From positions 61,523-125,522 of the forward strand of contig CANAPP010000002.1 in assembly GCA_947363565.1 (NCBI GenBank): a DNA stretch of 64,000 nucleotides. Reading direction: 5' to 3'. Below, in pieces: positions 47,460 to 55,933 of this stretch (its first letter is position 1; each line of letters starts with the position of its first letter). The position numbers were made by a program, and so were the translations under genes. Source of the stretch: an uncultured Lachnospiraceae bacterium (GTDB lineage Bacteria; Bacillota; Clostridia; Lachnospirales; Lachnospiraceae). The notes beneath the pieces were generated by a model, which made no database searches, had not been told where the DNA came from, and saw only the letters and a program-made list of their open reading frames with translations.

Positions 47460-48164
47460 ATGGAGAATTACAGATACAAAATCCTTGTGGTGGACGACAA
47501 CGGGGAGCTGGTGAACCTGATTGCCGCCATCCTGAGGGAAGACGGATACCAGGAGGTGTTTACCGCCCGGTCGGTAATGGAAGGACTTGAACTTTTTAAA
47601 AGCGGCAGGCCGGATATGGCAATCCTTGATATCATGCTGCCGGACGGGGACGGATTCGCCTTGTTCAAGCGGATAAGGGAGGAGTCGGAGATTCCGATAT
47701 TGTTCTTATCCGCGAAGGATGAAGACAAAGACCGGCTTTTCGGCCTGGGGCTTGGGGCGGATGATTATATTACGAAGCCGTTTCTTTCGAAGGAGCTGCT
47801 TTTACGTGTCCGGGCGGTCTTTAAGCGGACGTACCACAGGAAGGAGGAGGGTGAGGCACAGATCCGGCTGGGGGAGCGTATGGTGCTGCCGGAGCGGGCG
47901 GTAGTCTTATACCGGGGAGAGGAGATATCCCTGACAGCCAAGGAGCTTGCCCTGCTGCTGAAGCTGAACCAGAACCGGGGGCGCATCGTTACCTTTGATG
48001 CGCTGTGCAGCGCGGTGTGGGGAGATTTTTACTACGGATATGAAAATACGCTGATGGTGCACATCCGGCACCTGCGGGAGAAACTCGAGGACGATCCGTC
48101 CCACCCTCAGTGGATCCTTACGGCGAGAGGGCTTGGCTACAGGCTTTCCAAGGTGCGGCCATGA
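47460..48164 (+). CDS. OmpR-family response regulator
   Basis: A receiver domain (AILDIMLPDGDGFALF with the phospho-Asp, FLSAKDED, KPF) is joined to a winged-helix DNA-binding domain ending ILTARGLGYRL. The nearest functional groups are VanR/NisR-type regulators for peptide-antibiotic sensing. The track start at TTG 47400 is replaced by ATG 47460 behind AGGAGGAGA (234 residues). Its stop overlaps the kinase start by 4 bases (ATGA). The 11-bp-phase boxes are its likely targets. Confidence 0.9.
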   Translation: MENYRYKILVVDDNGELVNLIAAILREDGYQEVFTARSVMEGLELFKSGRPDMAILDIMLPDGDGFALFKRIREESEIPILFLSAKDEDKDRLFGLGLGADDYITKPFLSKELLLRVRAVFKRTYHRKEEGEAQIRLGERMVLPERAVVLYRGEEISLTAKELALLLKLNQNRGRIVTFDALCSAVWGDFYYGYENTLMVHIRHLREKLEDDPSHPQWILTARGLGYRLSKVRP

Positions 48165-49627
48165 AGAGCCTGCTAAAGATCATCCGGCGGTATTCGCTGA
48201 CCGTGGGCGCGATCTTCATTATCCTCCTGCTGTGCAATGTGGCCGTTTTTTTCGGTATCAGCTATATGACTGTCCGGGATGCGGGAAATACGCGGTACGG
48301 GCGGGATGCTATGGAACAAGTGGGCGGGGAGATGTCAGAAAGAGACGGTACTGTCCGGATCTCGGCGGAGGGGGAGGACCTCCTTGAAAGCTCTTCCTTT
48401 GTCTGGGCCATGGCTCTTGACGGGGACGGAAATGCTGTGTGGGAGTGGAGGCTTCCGAAGGAGATAAAAAAGAGCTACAGCCTTTGGGAGGTCTCCGCAT
48501 TTTCCCGGTGGTATCTTAAGGGATACCCGGTCAGGACATGGAAAAGCGGGGAGCTTCTTCTGGTGTTCGGCTGCGGCAGGGAAGAGATGGCCAGATACGA
48601 TCTGCTGATGTCGAGAAAGGTGTTCGAGTTTATCCCGGTGTATGCAAGGACGGCCGCCGTCGCCAATCTGGCGGTCATCCTTTTGTTTATCTTCTGCTTC
48701 GGATTTCGCTTCTACCAGTCGGTAAAGCCGGCGGCGGAGGGGATTGAGAAGCTGGCGCTGGGGGAGGCGGCGGATGTCCCGGAGAGCGGTCCTATGGAAG
48801 AGCTGGCAAGAAAGATCAACGGAGTGTCAGAAAAGCTTCTCAAACAGCAGAGGGAGCTTGAACGGAGGGATGAGGCGAGGACGGCGTGGATCGCGGGGGT
48901 TTCCCATGATATCCGGACGCCCCTGTCGCTGATCATGGGGTATGCAGATAAGCTTGCGAAAGATCCGTCCCTTGCCAAAGACAGCCGGAGAACCGCGGAA
49001 ATGATGAAAAGGCAGAGCCTGATCATCCGCCAGCTCATCGCGGATCTTAATCTCACCTCAAAGCTGGCATACCAGGCACAGCCGCTGAAAAAAAAGCTCT
49101 GTTCTCCGGCAGCCGTCTTAAGGGACTGCGCGGCGGACTTTTATAACGGAGACTCGCAGACATTCACTGAAGGCGGGATTTCTGAGGATTTTTCCATAGA
49201 GATCATCGTCGGGAAGGAAGCGGAGGGGGTGAGGATATCGGCGGATGAGGGACTTCTCAAGCGTGCCCTCAGAAATCTTATCGGCAACAGCATCCGGCAC
49301 GGCGGGGAGGGCTGCCAGGTGACCGTATCCTTATCGGCCGGGGAATCTGAGGTCCGCTGGCTGATCAAGGATACGGGGAACGGCATCCCGGAGGCAGTGG
49401 TGCAGAATATGGGTGCTCAGGAGGGCACCGTCCATATCATGGGTCTTCGCCTTGCGGATCAGATCGCCCGGGCGCACGGCGGGAAGCTTAGCTTCATCAG
49501 GCGGGACGGCGGGAACTATGACGCAGAGGTTACCGCAGAGATTCCCGGAAAGATTACCGCAGCGGTTCCTGCAAGGACTTCCGCTAAGGCGGATTCAGAG
49601 ACTTTCGGCAGGCATTCCGGGCAGTAA
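48161..49627 (+). CDS. Sensor histidine kinase of the OmpR-type system
   Basis: The 488-residue kinase has two membrane helices around a roughly 130-residue extracytoplasmic region, HAMP-like linker, HisKA (WIAGVSHDIRTPLSLIMGY) and HATPase_c (RNLIGNSIRHGG, DTGNGIPE). The start is moved from 48110 to ATG 48161 because it overlaps the regulator stop as ATGA and gives a conventional N-terminus MKSLLKIIRRY. The tail after the ATPase domain is basic and repetitive. The ligand is probably a membrane-active peptide, by context only. Confidence 0.88.
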   Translation: MKSLLKIIRRYSLTVGAIFIILLLCNVAVFFGISYMTVRDAGNTRYGRDAMEQVGGEMSERDGTVRISAEGEDLLESSSFVWAMALDGDGNAVWEWRLPKEIKKSYSLWEVSAFSRWYLKGYPVRTWKSGELLLVFGCGREEMARYDLLMSRKVFEFIPVYARTAAVANLAVILLFIFCFGFRFYQSVKPAAEGIEKLALGEAADVPESGPMEELARKINGVSEKLLKQQRELERRDEARTAWIAGVSHDIRTPLSLIMGYADKLAKDPSLAKDSRRTAEMMKRQSLIIRQLIADLNLTSKLAYQAQPLKKKLCSPAAVLRDCAADFYNGDSQTFTEGGISEDFSIEIIVGKEAEGVRISADEGLLKRALRNLIGNSIRHGGEGCQVTVSLSAGESEVRWLIKDTGNGIPEAVVQNMGAQEGTVHIMGLRLADQIARAHGGKLSFIRRDGGNYDAEVTAEIPGKITAAVPARTSAKADSETFGRHSGQ

Positions 49628-49721
49628 CAGAAAAAAGAAATTCACGGCACGCGGAGGTATAATTTTCCTCAAAACGGCACATACTGTCTATAGGCAGACA
49701 TCCAGCGAAAGGAGTATGTGT

Positions 49722-49946
49722 ATGAGTGAGATAAAGACAGACCTCTTCCCGGACAGGCTCAGGGCGGCAAGGGACGACCAGGGCATGGGTGAGAAGGGGA
49801 TTGAGGAAAACGGTATGCGTGCAGACAGCATGTCGGCGCCGTCAGCATCGATGAAGGCGGAGGATGAATATACCGACACCATGACGCCGGCGGAGCCGCT
49901 CCCGGAGACTGAGCGGCCAAGAAAAGACGGGCCGGGCGGAGCGTAG
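49722..49946 (+). CDS. Small hypothetical protein
   Basis: A 74-residue reading frame begins at ATG 49722, 8 bases behind AAAGGAG (ATG 49716 is too close). It is acidic and rich in Met, Ser, Pro and Glu. The opening DLFPDRLRAARDDQGM looks like the first helix of an XRE-type regulator that does not continue, so it might be a fragment. The track ORF from 49413 includes kinase antisense-frame material that is not credible. It may be a real leader or a remnant. Confidence 0.4.
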   Translation: MSEIKTDLFPDRLRAARDDQGMGEKGIEENGMRADSMSAPSASMKAEDEYTDTMTPAEPLPETERPRKDGPGGA

Positions 49947-49987
49947 GGCGAAAAACAGGAAAAAGAAAATATTCCTCAGGAAAAGAG

Positions 49988-50080
49988 GGTGTTGCATAAT
50001 GTCGAAACCTCACAATATATCGCTTAGCGAATTAAAGCGCCGACGCTATATGTTGCGGGAATTCTGCATTTTGCAACACC
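49988..50080. repeat. 93-bp palindromic dispersed repeat, copy 2 (inverted)
   Basis: GGTGTTGCA and TGCAACACC bound this copy. Its reverse complement matches copy 1 (17076-17168) at 90 of 93 positions, with the three differences clustered next to the terminal repeat. Flanking AAAGAG/CTCTTT extends the stem, so the whole unit can form one long hairpin in RNA. It lies between the small ORF and the convergent FtsX permease gene and may serve as a terminator. It keeps an open frame from ATG 50000 coding for a 28-residue peptide. Confidence 0.85.
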
Positions 50081-50101
50081 CTCTTTAGGTCCGGGCCTAG
50101 T

Positions 50102-52189
50102 TTACAGTCTCACGATTCGTCTTGCAGCCGCCCTGGAAAAATAATACACTCCGGTTAAGAACATAAGGACCAAGACCATGATCCCGAGGATGATCCCCAG
50201 TGTGGCAGCTTCATCTGCGGTAAACCGGCGGTCGTTGGCAAAGCACATAAAGGCAGCGAAAGCCACACCAAGCAGGCACCCGAGGACTGCAGGATACCGG
50301 AAGATCCGGGAAAGCTGTTTTCTTAAGATATCATCCCGGTAAGCGGCATCCGCCCCCAGACGTTCCAGGTTGTAGAAAATCTCCCGGCTGCCCTCAGCGA
50401 TAGAGATGCTGCGGACATAGCTCATTACCGCCGCTGCCGACAGGCAGATGATGAAGATATACAGGCAGAGCATTACATAGATGCAGAGAAGCTGCAGGGC
50501 ATCTACCTTTGAGATAATGGAAAACTGCGGGCCGTATTTCCAGTCGTCGATCAGCTCCTGGGACAGATCCGGTTTACCGGAATAACCGTACGTTTCGCCC
50601 TGTTTTGTAGAAAGGTGCTCCTCCCAGGCATCATAATTTCCGATGTGGCAGGACAGTTCTCCGGCGCGGCTTACGTACTGGCCGTACAGGTCTCTGGCAA
50701 AATCATAGGAGCTGTCATTGTCCGCGGTATCGAACAGGATGATATGCTCTTCATATTCCGCGGAAAGATCTTTCGTCAGGGAAGCGTAGTCTTTATCATT
50801 GATGACGTAAGCATACGGCCTGCTCATGGCATAGATGGATCCGGCTTCTAACGTCCCGGCGAAGGAAAGGGACAGGCTCTTGCCCGTATCCGGGTTTGCG
50901 GCCGCATACAGGCCGTCCGTGTAATCCCAGATGGATGCCTGGTAATCTGCGGGCGTTACTGTCTTGTAGGAGCCTTTGGCCACCTTTACCTCATCCCCGG
51001 TAAGCGCCTTGTAAGCCTTAGCGGAAAGGAAAAGGGCGAGTTTTGCTTCCTTAGCGTCCACGTCGATATATTTCCCGTCGTCATAATCCACCATCTTATA
51101 GGAGATGACCAGATTCGATACGTCTCCTTCGCAGAAATCCTTTATGGCCGCACTGTGTTTCTTTGCGGTCTTTTCGATATCCGCTTTTTTGACCTGGTCT
51201 TCCAGAACCGGATAGTGCAGGGCAAAGGCACGCAGATCCCCAGAGCTTCCCATCGTCTTTGTGCCGGTGACATAAAGCATCCCGTAGAAGGAGGAAAATA
51301 TGCAGGCGAACAGCATCAGCACGATCACGCACATGTTCCGGGTGGCTGACTTTGCGGAAAACCGCATCATGCTGACAGACACCATATTTTTATAAAACTT
51401 TTTCCTGTTCTTCCCCAGCCGGCTCTGGGAGACGGCGCTTAAAAGGATCAGGTAGATCCCGATGAGGGCCAGCAGGTAAAAAAGGCTGGTTCCGGGAACT
51501 GACTGCCGGAATAAATAGACGAGGGCAGGATGGAGACCAAAGCCAAGGCAGACCCCGGCGGCGGTCAGGATGATACCGAGGGGCAGCGTATAAGGCTTTA
51601 CCGTCTTTACCATCTCCGTCTTCTGGCCCGCCCGCAGGATATCCATAATGTCCGTGCGGTTTATGAAGCGCTGCCCCGTGATGCCAAGGAACAGGGCAAG
51701 GAGCAGGGCGAAGAGGAGGCCTGCGATGAGGCCGCCGATGCCGAAGCGGTATGCGGTGTGCGCATTGGTAATAAGGAATGCCTCGAAAAGCTTCCAGATC
51801 AGGAAGGAGGCCGGGATCCCGCAGAGGATTCCTGCCAGGGAGGCGGCTGCGCACAGAAGGGAAAGTTCGCCAAAGAGTACCTTTTTTAATTCCCGTTTTG
51901 GTTCCCCGAGAGCCAGGAAGATGCCGTATTCCCGGCTCTTGTAACGGAAGAACAGGGTAGAGGCGTAGACCGTAAAGATGCAGCACCCCGCTACAGTGAC
52001 GCCCAGGAGAAGGTTGGCAAGCTTCCGGGTGTCTCCGCCGTCGGGAAGGAACTCCTGTACCGTTGGGCCGAAATACATAAAAGAGAACGAACTTACTAAA
52101 AGCACGGACAGGAAGATACAGAAGGCCAGAAGCCGGTACTGGCTCCTGTTTTTTCCCCGGAGTTTCCGGAATATCTTATTCATCGTCAT
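50102..52189 (-). CDS. FtsX-like ABC permease (BceB/VraG-like)
   Basis: A 695-residue membrane protein has about ten helices, with FtsX-like core regions at both ends and a large extracytoplasmic domain of about 230 residues between them. That architecture matches BceB-type permeases for bacitracin and other peptide antibiotics. It overlaps its ATPase gene by 14 bases. The usual BceRS partner has an intramembrane kinase; here a LytTR/GHKL pair is divergent instead. Peptide resistance is inferred from the family. Confidence 0.85.
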   Translation of the reverse strand: MTMNKIFRKLRGKNRSQYRLLAFCIFLSVLLVSSFSFMYFGPTVQEFLPDGGDTRKLANLLLGVTVAGCCIFTVYASTLFFRYKSREYGIFLALGEPKRELKKVLFGELSLLCAAASLAGILCGIPASFLIWKLFEAFLITNAHTAYRFGIGGLIAGLLFALLLALFLGITGQRFINRTDIMDILRAGQKTEMVKTVKPYTLPLGIILTAAGVCLGFGLHPALVYLFRQSVPGTSLFYLLALIGIYLILLSAVSQSRLGKNRKKFYKNMVSVSMMRFSAKSATRNMCVIVLMLFACIFSSFYGMLYVTGTKTMGSSGDLRAFALHYPVLEDQVKKADIEKTAKKHSAAIKDFCEGDVSNLVISYKMVDYDDGKYIDVDAKEAKLALFLSAKAYKALTGDEVKVAKGSYKTVTPADYQASIWDYTDGLYAAANPDTGKSLSLSFAGTLEAGSIYAMSRPYAYVINDKDYASLTKDLSAEYEEHIILFDTADNDSSYDFARDLYGQYVSRAGELSCHIGNYDAWEEHLSTKQGETYGYSGKPDLSQELIDDWKYGPQFSIISKVDALQLLCIYVMLCLYIFIICLSAAAVMSYVRSISIAEGSREIFYNLERLGADAAYRDDILRKQLSRIFRYPAVLGCLLGVAFAAFMCFANDRRFTADEAATLGIILGIMVLVLMFLTGVYYFSRAAARRIVRL

Positions 52190-52931
52190 CGCTGTCCCCT
52201 CCTAATTCTCTCAGTACGTCTAAAAGCTCATCCATAAACTGCCGGCGGCTGCCGTCCCGGGTAAGCTCAGTGTGTATGGTGCCGTCTTTAAGGACGACGA
52301 CCCGGTCGCAGAAGGATGCCGCATAGCTGTCGTGGGTCACCATGAACACGGTGGCGTTCATCTCTTCCTTCGCCCGGAGGAATGCGTCGATGACTGCCTT
52401 GCAGGATCGGCTGTCAAGATTTCCCGTAGGCTCGTCGGCCAGGATGATGTAGGGTTGGTTCATCAGCGCTCTAGCCACTGCCGTCCGCTGCTTTTCGCCG
52501 CCGGATATCTCGGCCGGGTATTTTTCCATGACTTTTTCGATACCGAACAGCCGGCATAAGTGCCTTGCCTTCTCCTCCATCTGGATGATGGGCTTTTTGG
52601 CGATGACCTGGGGCAGACAGATATTTTCAAATACGCTGAGTCCGTCAAGGAGCATGAAATCCTGGAAGACGAAGCCTAAGTTCCGGTTGCGGATCTTTGA
52701 CATTTTCTGCTCTGGAAGGCCGGAGATATCCTTGCCGTTAAGTAAGATCTGCCCGTTATCGTGGGGGATAAAGCAGGAAATACAGTTTAGCAGTGTAGTC
52801 TTTCCACTGCCCGACGGCCCCATGACGGCCACGAATTCGCCCTTCCTTACGTGGAAGCTAAGGTCTTTCAGCACGGGATAAGAATTGTTCCCGGCGGTAT
52901 AAGTTTTATTCAGATGTCTGACTTTAAGCAT
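52176..52931 (-). CDS. ABC transporter ATP-binding protein (BceA-like)
   Basis: This 251-residue ATPase has Walker A GPSGSGKTTL, signature ISGGEKQRTAVARAL, Walker B IILADEPTGNLD and H-loop VTHDS, with the typical MacB/BceA N-terminus VRHLNKTY. It starts the two-gene operon with the FtsX permease. AGGAGG lies in front of its ATG. Confidence 0.92.
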   Translation of the reverse strand: MLKVRHLNKTYTAGNNSYPVLKDLSFHVRKGEFVAVMGPSGSGKTTLLNCISCFIPHDNGQILLNGKDISGLPEQKMSKIRNRNLGFVFQDFMLLDGLSVFENICLPQVIAKKPIIQMEEKARHLCRLFGIEKVMEKYPAEISGGEKQRTAVARALMNQPYIILADEPTGNLDSRSCKAVIDAFLRAKEEMNATVFMVTHDSYAASFCDRVVVLKDGTIHTELTRDGSRRQFMDELLDVLRELGGDSDDDE

Positions 52932-53028
52932 AGCGTAGATCCTCCTGATCTTTGATGTAGTCCCTCCGCGGTGGGAGGATAGTTATAGATTAGCTTGAAG
53001 GTGGGAGAAAAGACATGGGTAGAAATGG

Positions 53029-53068
53029 TAAGTTTGGTATTCATTTTGGAAAGTTTTGATGGTATACT
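53029..53068 (+). promoter_or_regulatory. LytTR-type binding sites and -10 upstream of the LytTR regulator gene
   Basis: TAAGTTTGG (53029) and AAAGTTTTG (53050) are two 9-bp direct repeats exactly 21 bp apart. The first matches the known LytTR consensus fully and the second has one mismatch. A -10 TATACT lies at 53063-53068. The divergent ABC operon starts about 100 bases away and could be controlled by the same sites. Confidence 0.6.
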
Positions 53069-53097
53069 GAAAACGGAAACTTAAGGAGTGGGAAAAG

Positions 53098-53796
53098 ATG
53101 AAAGTCAGTATATGCGATGATGACGGGAAGCTGAGGGCGGCGCTACGGAAAGTGGTGGAGGTTGAGCTTTCGCTTCTGGGAATAGATGCCGGAATAGAGG
53201 AATACGGCTCCGGGGAGGAGCTGCTTAGAAGGATATCCGATGAGGAGCCGGACATCCTTTTTCTGGATATTGAGATGGGGAGGATGGACGGGATGGAGAC
53301 GGCCAGGGAGCTTAGAAGGCTCCACAGGCATACAGTCATTATCTTCGTGACAGCGTATGCGGACTTTGTGTTCCAAGGCTATGAGGTGCGGGCGTTTCAT
53401 TATATCTTAAAGCCTTACGAGGAAGAAAAGATCAAAAAAGTCCTCCGCCTGGCCCTTGAGGAGGCTGACGGCCTTAAGGAGAAGTATTATCTTGTGGAGC
53501 AGAAAGGGGGAGCTTTAAAGCTTCCGCTGAGCAGGATCTGCTATTTTAAAAGCGACCGGAAAAAGGTTACGGCGGTCATGGAGGACGGGGAAAAAGAGTT
53601 CTACGGGAGCTTAAGCGAGCTGGAATCAAAGCTTCCGGGTTACTTCGTGCGGTGTCACAACCGCTATCTGGTGAATCTTAACCATGTGACGGGAGTGGAA
53701 GGGAAAACCTGCACCTGCGGCGATGAGGAGCTTCCGGTGAGCAGGAGCAGCCGCCAGGAGCTTCTGGTGGCGTTCGCAAAGGCGATGCTTAAGTAA
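53098..53796 (+). CDS. LytTR-family response regulator
   Basis: A receiver domain (CDDDGKL, FLDIEMGRMDGMET, KPYEEE) is joined to a LytTR DNA-binding domain with FVRCHNRYLVNLNHV. The 232-residue protein fits LytR/AgrA/VirR regulators. The next gene is its GHKL kinase. Its own promoter carries LytTR-like sites, suggesting autoregulation. Confidence 0.92.
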   Translation: MKVSICDDDGKLRAALRKVVEVELSLLGIDAGIEEYGSGEELLRRISDEEPDILFLDIEMGRMDGMETARELRRLHRHTVIIFVTAYADFVFQGYEVRAFHYILKPYEEEKIKKVLRLALEEADGLKEKYYLVEQKGGALKLPLSRICYFKSDRKKVTAVMEDGEKEFYGSLSELESKLPGYFVRCHNRYLVNLNHVTGVEGKTCTCGDEELPVSRSSRQELLVAFAKAMLK

Positions 53797-53837
53797 CGCT
53801 GTACAAGAGAGAATCTGTTTGGATGGAGGAGAAAGTG

Positions 53838-55115
53838 ATGGCTGAACAAATCATGCACGCGGCGGGTGTACTGATGATGCTGGCGGAAGGGTACTTTTTT
53901 TACCGGATACTTTCCTGCCTGATGGAGCCGAGGAAGCCTTTGCTCTTTAAGGGGATCGGCATCATCTTTTGCAGCGCGCTGGTGTCGGTCATCATTTATG
54001 CCAATGATCCGGCAAATATCACCTATATGCTGCCGGTATTTTTCTTGCTCACCTGCGCGGCCTTCCGGGCAGACTGGCTGATCCGCTTCTCCGTGATCAT
54101 GCTGTTCTACCCGATCATCATCGCCTTCAACTTTGTGCATGGGGAGACCTTCGGCGGCCTTGCCATCTATTGGTTCGGCGAGGGTACGGCGGGAAACAGT
54201 ATACTGTTTGACCTGTCCTTTATCGTTCCGGTGCTGTTCTGGTTTTTCTACTGGAGAGTGCTCAGGAAAAATCTTTCGGAGACCAGGGATTTTCTGGATG
54301 CCCGGTCGTGGATTTTCCTGGATATCGTCTGCCTGGCATCCATGGCGGCGGTCTATAGCTGCATATATTATACGCCGAGGGAGAGCTTCAAGGTCATTCC
54401 CTGTATGCTGGCGTGCATGGTGACCAATATGGGCAGTATCCGCCTTGCCGCCGACCTGGCGGACAGGGTGCGGGGCGAACTGGAGCGGAAAAATCTGAAG
54501 GTGCAGCAGGATTACTACGAGGAGCTTGAAAACAGCCAGTTAAAGCTGCGAAAGTTCCGCCACGATATGAAGAATCATCTGGCGGCGGCAGGAGAGCTTT
54601 TGCGGGAGGGGCGGGAGGATAAGGCCAGAGAGTATCTCGGGCAGCTATCCGGCTATATGGACACGTCCAACCGGCTCTTCTGTAAAGTCCCCATAGTCAA
54701 CGCGGTGCTGAATGTCAAATACAATGCCGCGCTGGAGAATGATATCGACTGCTTCTTTGGCATCGGCATTGACGGTATGGCGGGGCTTGACAATATCAGC
54801 CTCTGCGCGATATTTTCCAACACCCTCGACAATGCCATAGAGGCGTGCAAAAAGATTCCGGATGCGAACGAGCGCAGGCTGTCGGTGAAGGCGAGATATA
54901 CGGAAAACGGGTATTTCAGCTATGAGATCGTCAATGCGAAGGTGAATGAGGTGCGAAGGAAGCGGGGCAGATTTCTCACGGACAAGGAGGATGGGAAGTC
55001 CCACGGGCTTGGGATCTCCTCAGTAAAAGAGATCGTGGACAGGTATAAGGGAACGATGGACATCTCTTACACGGAGAAAGAATTCAGCGTGGTGATACTG
55101 ATGGAGGTGTCTTAG
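53838..55115 (+). CDS. GHKL-type sensor histidine kinase (AgrC/VirS-like)
   Basis: About six N-terminal membrane helices (residues 1-220) are followed by a dimerisation helix with phospho-accepting His in KFRHDMKNHLAAAGELL and a GHKL ATPase domain with NTLDNAIEACK and GLGISSVKEI. This is the AgrC/VirS architecture for peptide signals. No agrD or agrB gene is adjacent. Start moved from 53823 to ATG 53838, 8 bases behind GGAGG. Confidence 0.9.
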   Translation: MAEQIMHAAGVLMMLAEGYFFYRILSCLMEPRKPLLFKGIGIIFCSALVSVIIYANDPANITYMLPVFFLLTCAAFRADWLIRFSVIMLFYPIIIAFNFVHGETFGGLAIYWFGEGTAGNSILFDLSFIVPVLFWFFYWRVLRKNLSETRDFLDARSWIFLDIVCLASMAAVYSCIYYTPRESFKVIPCMLACMVTNMGSIRLAADLADRVRGELERKNLKVQQDYYEELENSQLKLRKFRHDMKNHLAAAGELLREGREDKAREYLGQLSGYMDTSNRLFCKVPIVNAVLNVKYNAALENDIDCFFGIGIDGMAGLDNISLCAIFSNTLDNAIEACKKIPDANERRLSVKARYTENGYFSYEIVNAKVNEVRRKRGRFLTDKEDGKSHGLGISSVKEIVDRYKGTMDISYTEKEFSVVILMEVS

Positions 55116-55143
55116 GAAAGGGAACGTAAAGGAAGGAGAGACG

Positions 55144-55740
55144 ATGATGGAAAAAGAAAGGCTTGAGAAGCAATTTGCATTTATCCGAGAGGTGGACAAG
55201 GAGAAGTTCATCGGGCGGCAGACCTATCTGTCGGACGGTGTGCGCAAGGAAAATGATGCGGAGCACGCGTGGCATATGGCGCTGATGACCATCCTTTTAA
55301 GCGAGTATGCTAACGAAGAGATCGACGTGTTAAAGACGGTGACGATGCTTCTCATCCACGACCTTGTGGAGATTGACGCTGGGGATACTTATGCCTATGA
55401 CGCGGAGGGCAACAAGACGAAGGAGCAGCGGGAGAAGAAGGCGGCGGACCGGATCTACGGCCTGCTCCCTGAGGACCAGCAGGAAAAGCTCAGGAAGCTG
55501 TGGGATGAGTTCGAAGAATGGAAAAGCCCGGAAGCGCGTTTTGCCCACGCCATGGACTGCATCCAGCCGCTGATGCTGAATGCGGCGACAGAAGGGAAGA
55601 GCTGGGAGGAGCACGGCGTCCATCTAAGCCAGGTCCTTGGGCGCAATGGGCGCACTTCCGAAGGCTCGCAGGCACTCTGGCAGTATGCCTATGAGAACTT
55701 TATCACCCCGAACGCAGAGAAAGGACGATTGAAAGATTAA
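55144..55740 (+). CDS. HD domain protein (YfbR-like 5'-nucleotidase type)
   Basis: The 198-residue protein contains HAWHMALMT, LIHDLVEIDAGD and a later DCIQPLM segment, giving the His-Asp metal motif of HD hydrolases similar to YfbR/YfbR2 5'-deoxynucleotidases. The substrate is not shown here. It follows the GHKL gene with a GGAAGGAG-type site. Confidence 0.85.
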   Translation: MMEKERLEKQFAFIREVDKEKFIGRQTYLSDGVRKENDAEHAWHMALMTILLSEYANEEIDVLKTVTMLLIHDLVEIDAGDTYAYDAEGNKTKEQREKKAADRIYGLLPEDQQEKLRKLWDEFEEWKSPEARFAHAMDCIQPLMLNAATEGKSWEEHGVHLSQVLGRNGRTSEGSQALWQYAYENFITPNAEKGRLKD

Positions 55741-55768
55741 GAAGAAAAAGAAGTTTTAAAATAGGTTC

Positions 55769-55797
55769 TTTACTTTATAGAAAAAATGTGGTAATAT
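55769..55797 (+). promoter_or_regulatory. Predicted promoter of tRNA-Arg
   Basis: TTTACT (55769-55774) and TAATAT (55792-55797) are 17 bp apart and end 28 bases before the tRNA. Confidence 0.55.
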
Positions 55798-55825
55798 TAC
55801 AAATGCGATTTCATTAATCTTATAC

Positions 55826-55897
55826 GCACCCGTAGCTCAGGGGATAGAGCACCGCCCTCCGGAGGCGGGAGCGGCGGTTCGAATCCGCCCGGGTGTG
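55826..55897 (+). tRNA. tRNA-Arg (anticodon CCG)
   Basis: Acceptor stem GCACCCG/CGGGTGT, anticodon stem CCGCC/GGCGG with loop CTCCGGA (anticodon CCG) and T arm GGCGG-TTCGAAT-CCGCC define a complete tRNA reading CGG. CCA is not encoded. The downstream membrane-protein gene may be co-transcribed, since no terminator intervenes. Confidence 0.93.
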
Positions 55898-55933
55898 TAC
55901 CTTAAAAGTATGCGCGGTATCTGGAGGGAGCCT

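Noticed and set aside
49413-49721. N-terminal part of the 177-residue track ORF
   Set aside because: It is an alternative frame over the kinase 3' end; only the part from ATG 49722 has a ribosome binding site.
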